Below, one piece after another: positions 62,232 to 64,000 of a stretch of DNA of 64,000 nt (position 1 is its first letter; the number at the start of each line of letters is the position of its first letter). The notes under the pieces are model-generated. The model made no database searches, was not told the origin of the DNA, and saw nothing but the letters and a program-made list of their open reading frames with translations. The DNA is from Sclerotinia nivalis (Eukaryota > Ascomycota > Leotiomycetes > Helotiales > Sclerotiniaceae): positions 1,922,001-1,986,000 of the forward strand of contig JAPEIS010000003.1 in NCBI GenBank assembly GCA_029531795.1, read 5' to 3'. A program made the translations under genes and the position numbers.

Positions 62232-62678
62232 GGATTGGGGTTGTGCGTTTGATAGGGAGGTGTGTGATGTGGATTTGTTTGTAATGGGGTGGGATGAGAT
62301 GGAATGGGGTGGATGATGTGTATATAGTAAATGATATATCATCCCTTCCTGATTCTTGATACTTCCCTTGAAGATTTATGATGTTGTAGTAGAAAGTGAT
62401 TGAATATAAACCCCTCTGGTTTCTAAAAGGAGATAAAATGGTCTTCTATACAAACTTTAATATCTCGCCTGTTCACTTCTTGATCATCTTTCACCACTCT
62501 CATCATTTTCCCCTTTACTTGTATTTACTTATATGAATATATATACTACTCAGACAACAATCCAAAGCTAGACTACACCACTATTCGTATACGTATCGAT
62601 GTAATCTATAAAGTTTACCCCTGAGAGTCAAAAGCCTCCTATATATAACACGCATATCATGATCAAAGCCGATTTATA

Positions 62679-62720
62679 TACCTACCTACCTACCTACCTA
62701 CCTACCTACCTACCTACCTA
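62679..62720. repeat. (CCTA)n microsatellite
   Basis: About ten perfect CCTA units in tandem. Confidence 0.95.
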
Positions 62721-63263
62721 TCTAAATAAACAGATAAATATGTTAAATCTCCCCATCCAAACAACCAAATTGACAATCCTCAATAATAACCTACTTATAT
62801 ATATAATGAAGTGAAGCTTTAATCTTCAGGCTTGTGTATATATATACAAGTCTCCTGATTCTCAAAAGTTTTATACTCTACATCTTAAAAAAATAAATAG
62901 TATAAGAGAGAGAGATAGAAATAATAATGAGATAGAGATATCTTTCCAATCAAATAGTCAAATAGTAAAAAATAGAAGAGAGTTCTCCTATTTGCATCTA
63001 AATAATCTAAATAATTCAAAGGAGTCCATTTATAGCTAAAAGTGTTACGGGTTCATTTCCCTTCATCTGCACGTGATCATGTGTGCCTTAGGCATACATG
63101 CATACACTCACTTCTATATAGTCAGGTTATCTCCTTGATCTTCTTCTTCTTTTTGTAGTACAACAATAGATCAAATCTATATATACTTTTTCTTTTATTA
63201 TAATAGTTTGTATTATCCTTTCAAAGGTTTTATCACTTTACGAAATGATCTGGCCTTATCAAA

Positions 63264-63440
63264 TTATTTGTAGGCTTTTGTATCTGTTTTCGATTGCTTT
63301 CGTGTTATTGTAATTCGTCTGTTTTTATGTAGTTGTGTTTCTTATCTGTTTTTGTACAATTTCTGATCTCTGATTGTTTTTGTGCGATTGTATTTATTTG
63401 TAGGTTTTTGTATCTGTTTTTGATTGCTTTTGTGTAATCG
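63264..63440. repeat. Direct repeat, about 45 bp, at exactly 130-bp spacing
   Basis: TTTGTAGGCTTTTGTATCTG at 63267 recurs as TTTGTAGGTTTTTGTATCTG at 63397, and the match continues through GATTGCTTTCGTG / GATTGCTTTTGTG. The differences in the aligned core are C/T. The DNA between is also TTTTTGT-rich, suggesting a decayed tandem duplication. Confidence 0.6.
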
Positions 63441-63731
63441 CAAATTCCCTATTGATTACTTTGTACAATTGTAATTCTTTTTATAATGGTTTTCGGTTTT
63501 ATATTTGTTGGTAGTGCGATTTCTACTTTTATCGAAGGAATTTGTACCGAAATCCAACGAGTCTTCGGTTAATGGTCTACTATTATACAAATCCTAATAG
63601 AATTGGATATTTCAGTAATGCCAAATCTTGTTGTTGGTTTTAACGAACAAATTGTTTATTTGAATTATATTTTCTTTATTATTGAAGATCGTTTTACTAT
63701 TTAAGTTACTTATATTACTATTTAAACAAAT

Positions 63732-64000
63732 AAGATCGAGGAATTCAAAGCGGAAAATGTTGAGCTTTTTTGTACTCTAGCCGGCAAACAAGTTTAGTTA
63801 GATGTTGGTGATGCTACTATTAGCCAGAAACCGATTACTCTCTGTCAAACTCAGAAGGACCTGCCCGTTTTTAAAAGCGAAAGATCTAATATTCTCGCCC
63901 GACAAGAGGATTATCAATCCTGGAAATTGGGTTTGCAATTCTGTTGGATAATCGATTTACAACTTTTTGTTTTCGAACAAAAGAAGATTAGTTATATTAT
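63732..64000 (+). mobile_element. Possible retrotransposon gag relic, cut by the window end
   Basis: One frame from about 63732 to the end reads KIEEFKAENVELFC..., with one in-frame TAG near 63798, then DLPVFKSERSNILARQEDYQ and SWKLGLQFCW, ending FEQKKISYII. This pattern (Pro-x-Phe-x-G/S-x-R, a Trp/Leu-rich helix, then a Lys-Ile-x-Tyr segment) recalls the N-terminal part of LTR-retrotransposon Gag. The assignment rests on a weak pattern only. Confidence 0.35.

Larger units (their letters stand above)
62232..63731. other. AT-rich intergenic region with repeats
   Basis: About 1.5 kb downstream of the P450. It contains a (CCTA)n run at 62679-62720, GA/TA-rich low complexity around 62900-62950, a CACGTGATCATG at about 63070, and a 130-bp-spaced duplicated segment (63264-63440). 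No coding frame was found. Confidence 0.55.

Overview
This 64 kb window looks like a contig interior from a filamentous ascomycete, most probably a leotiomycete of the Sclerotiniaceae type (Botrytis/Sclerotinia relatives). The evidence is short spliceosomal introns of about 45-60 nt with GTRNGT...YAG ends, a six-exon actin gene encoding exactly 375 residues, Zn2Cys6 regulators, 2EXR/F-box-like proteins, a fungal Far1-type scaffold, fungal-type P450 and monocarboxylate-transporter genes, and decayed repeats whose differences are mostly C-to-T/G-to-A transitions, as expected from RIP. The family placement is inference; no database was consulted.

Layout: (1) 1-12.4 kb: 3' part of an F-box-like gene, an eight-exon Zn2Cys6 transcription factor (minus), and a four-exon RING-PH-vWA scaffold protein (minus). 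(2) 12.4-23.7 kb: a gene desert with a small pogo/Fot-like inverted-repeat element (13671-14021) and a decayed gene for an internally repetitive Gln/Glu/Ala-rich protein. (3) 23.7-31 kb: three intact 2EXR-type genes, one of which abuts the broken remains of a non-reducing polyketide synthase. (4) 31.8-52.1 kb: a housekeeping block, almost all on the minus strand: TRAPPII subunit Trs120, a small protein with a C-terminal Zn2Cys6 finger, an unknown protein, Elongator subunit Elp5, exocyst subunit Sec8 and actin. (5) 54-62.2 kb: Hsp70 exchange factor Fes1, a monocarboxylate-type MFS transporter carrying one apparent frameshift, decayed P450 pieces, and a four-exon P450 with an internal deletion. 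(6) 62.2-64 kb: AT-rich repeats and a probable retrotransposon gag relic running off the end.

The conserved genes share a theme of polarised growth and secretion (Trs120 at the Golgi, Sec8 at the plasma membrane, actin for vesicle delivery, the Far1-like protein for pheromone/MAPK signalling), but nothing shows that they are co-regulated. The accessory parts are dominated by decay: a PKS, a P450 fragment, a repeat protein, a MITE and a gag relic. Exon structures were rebuilt by hand from splice signals and conserved protein continuity; the total lengths of all intact spliced models are multiples of three, and the only model that is not is the transporter.
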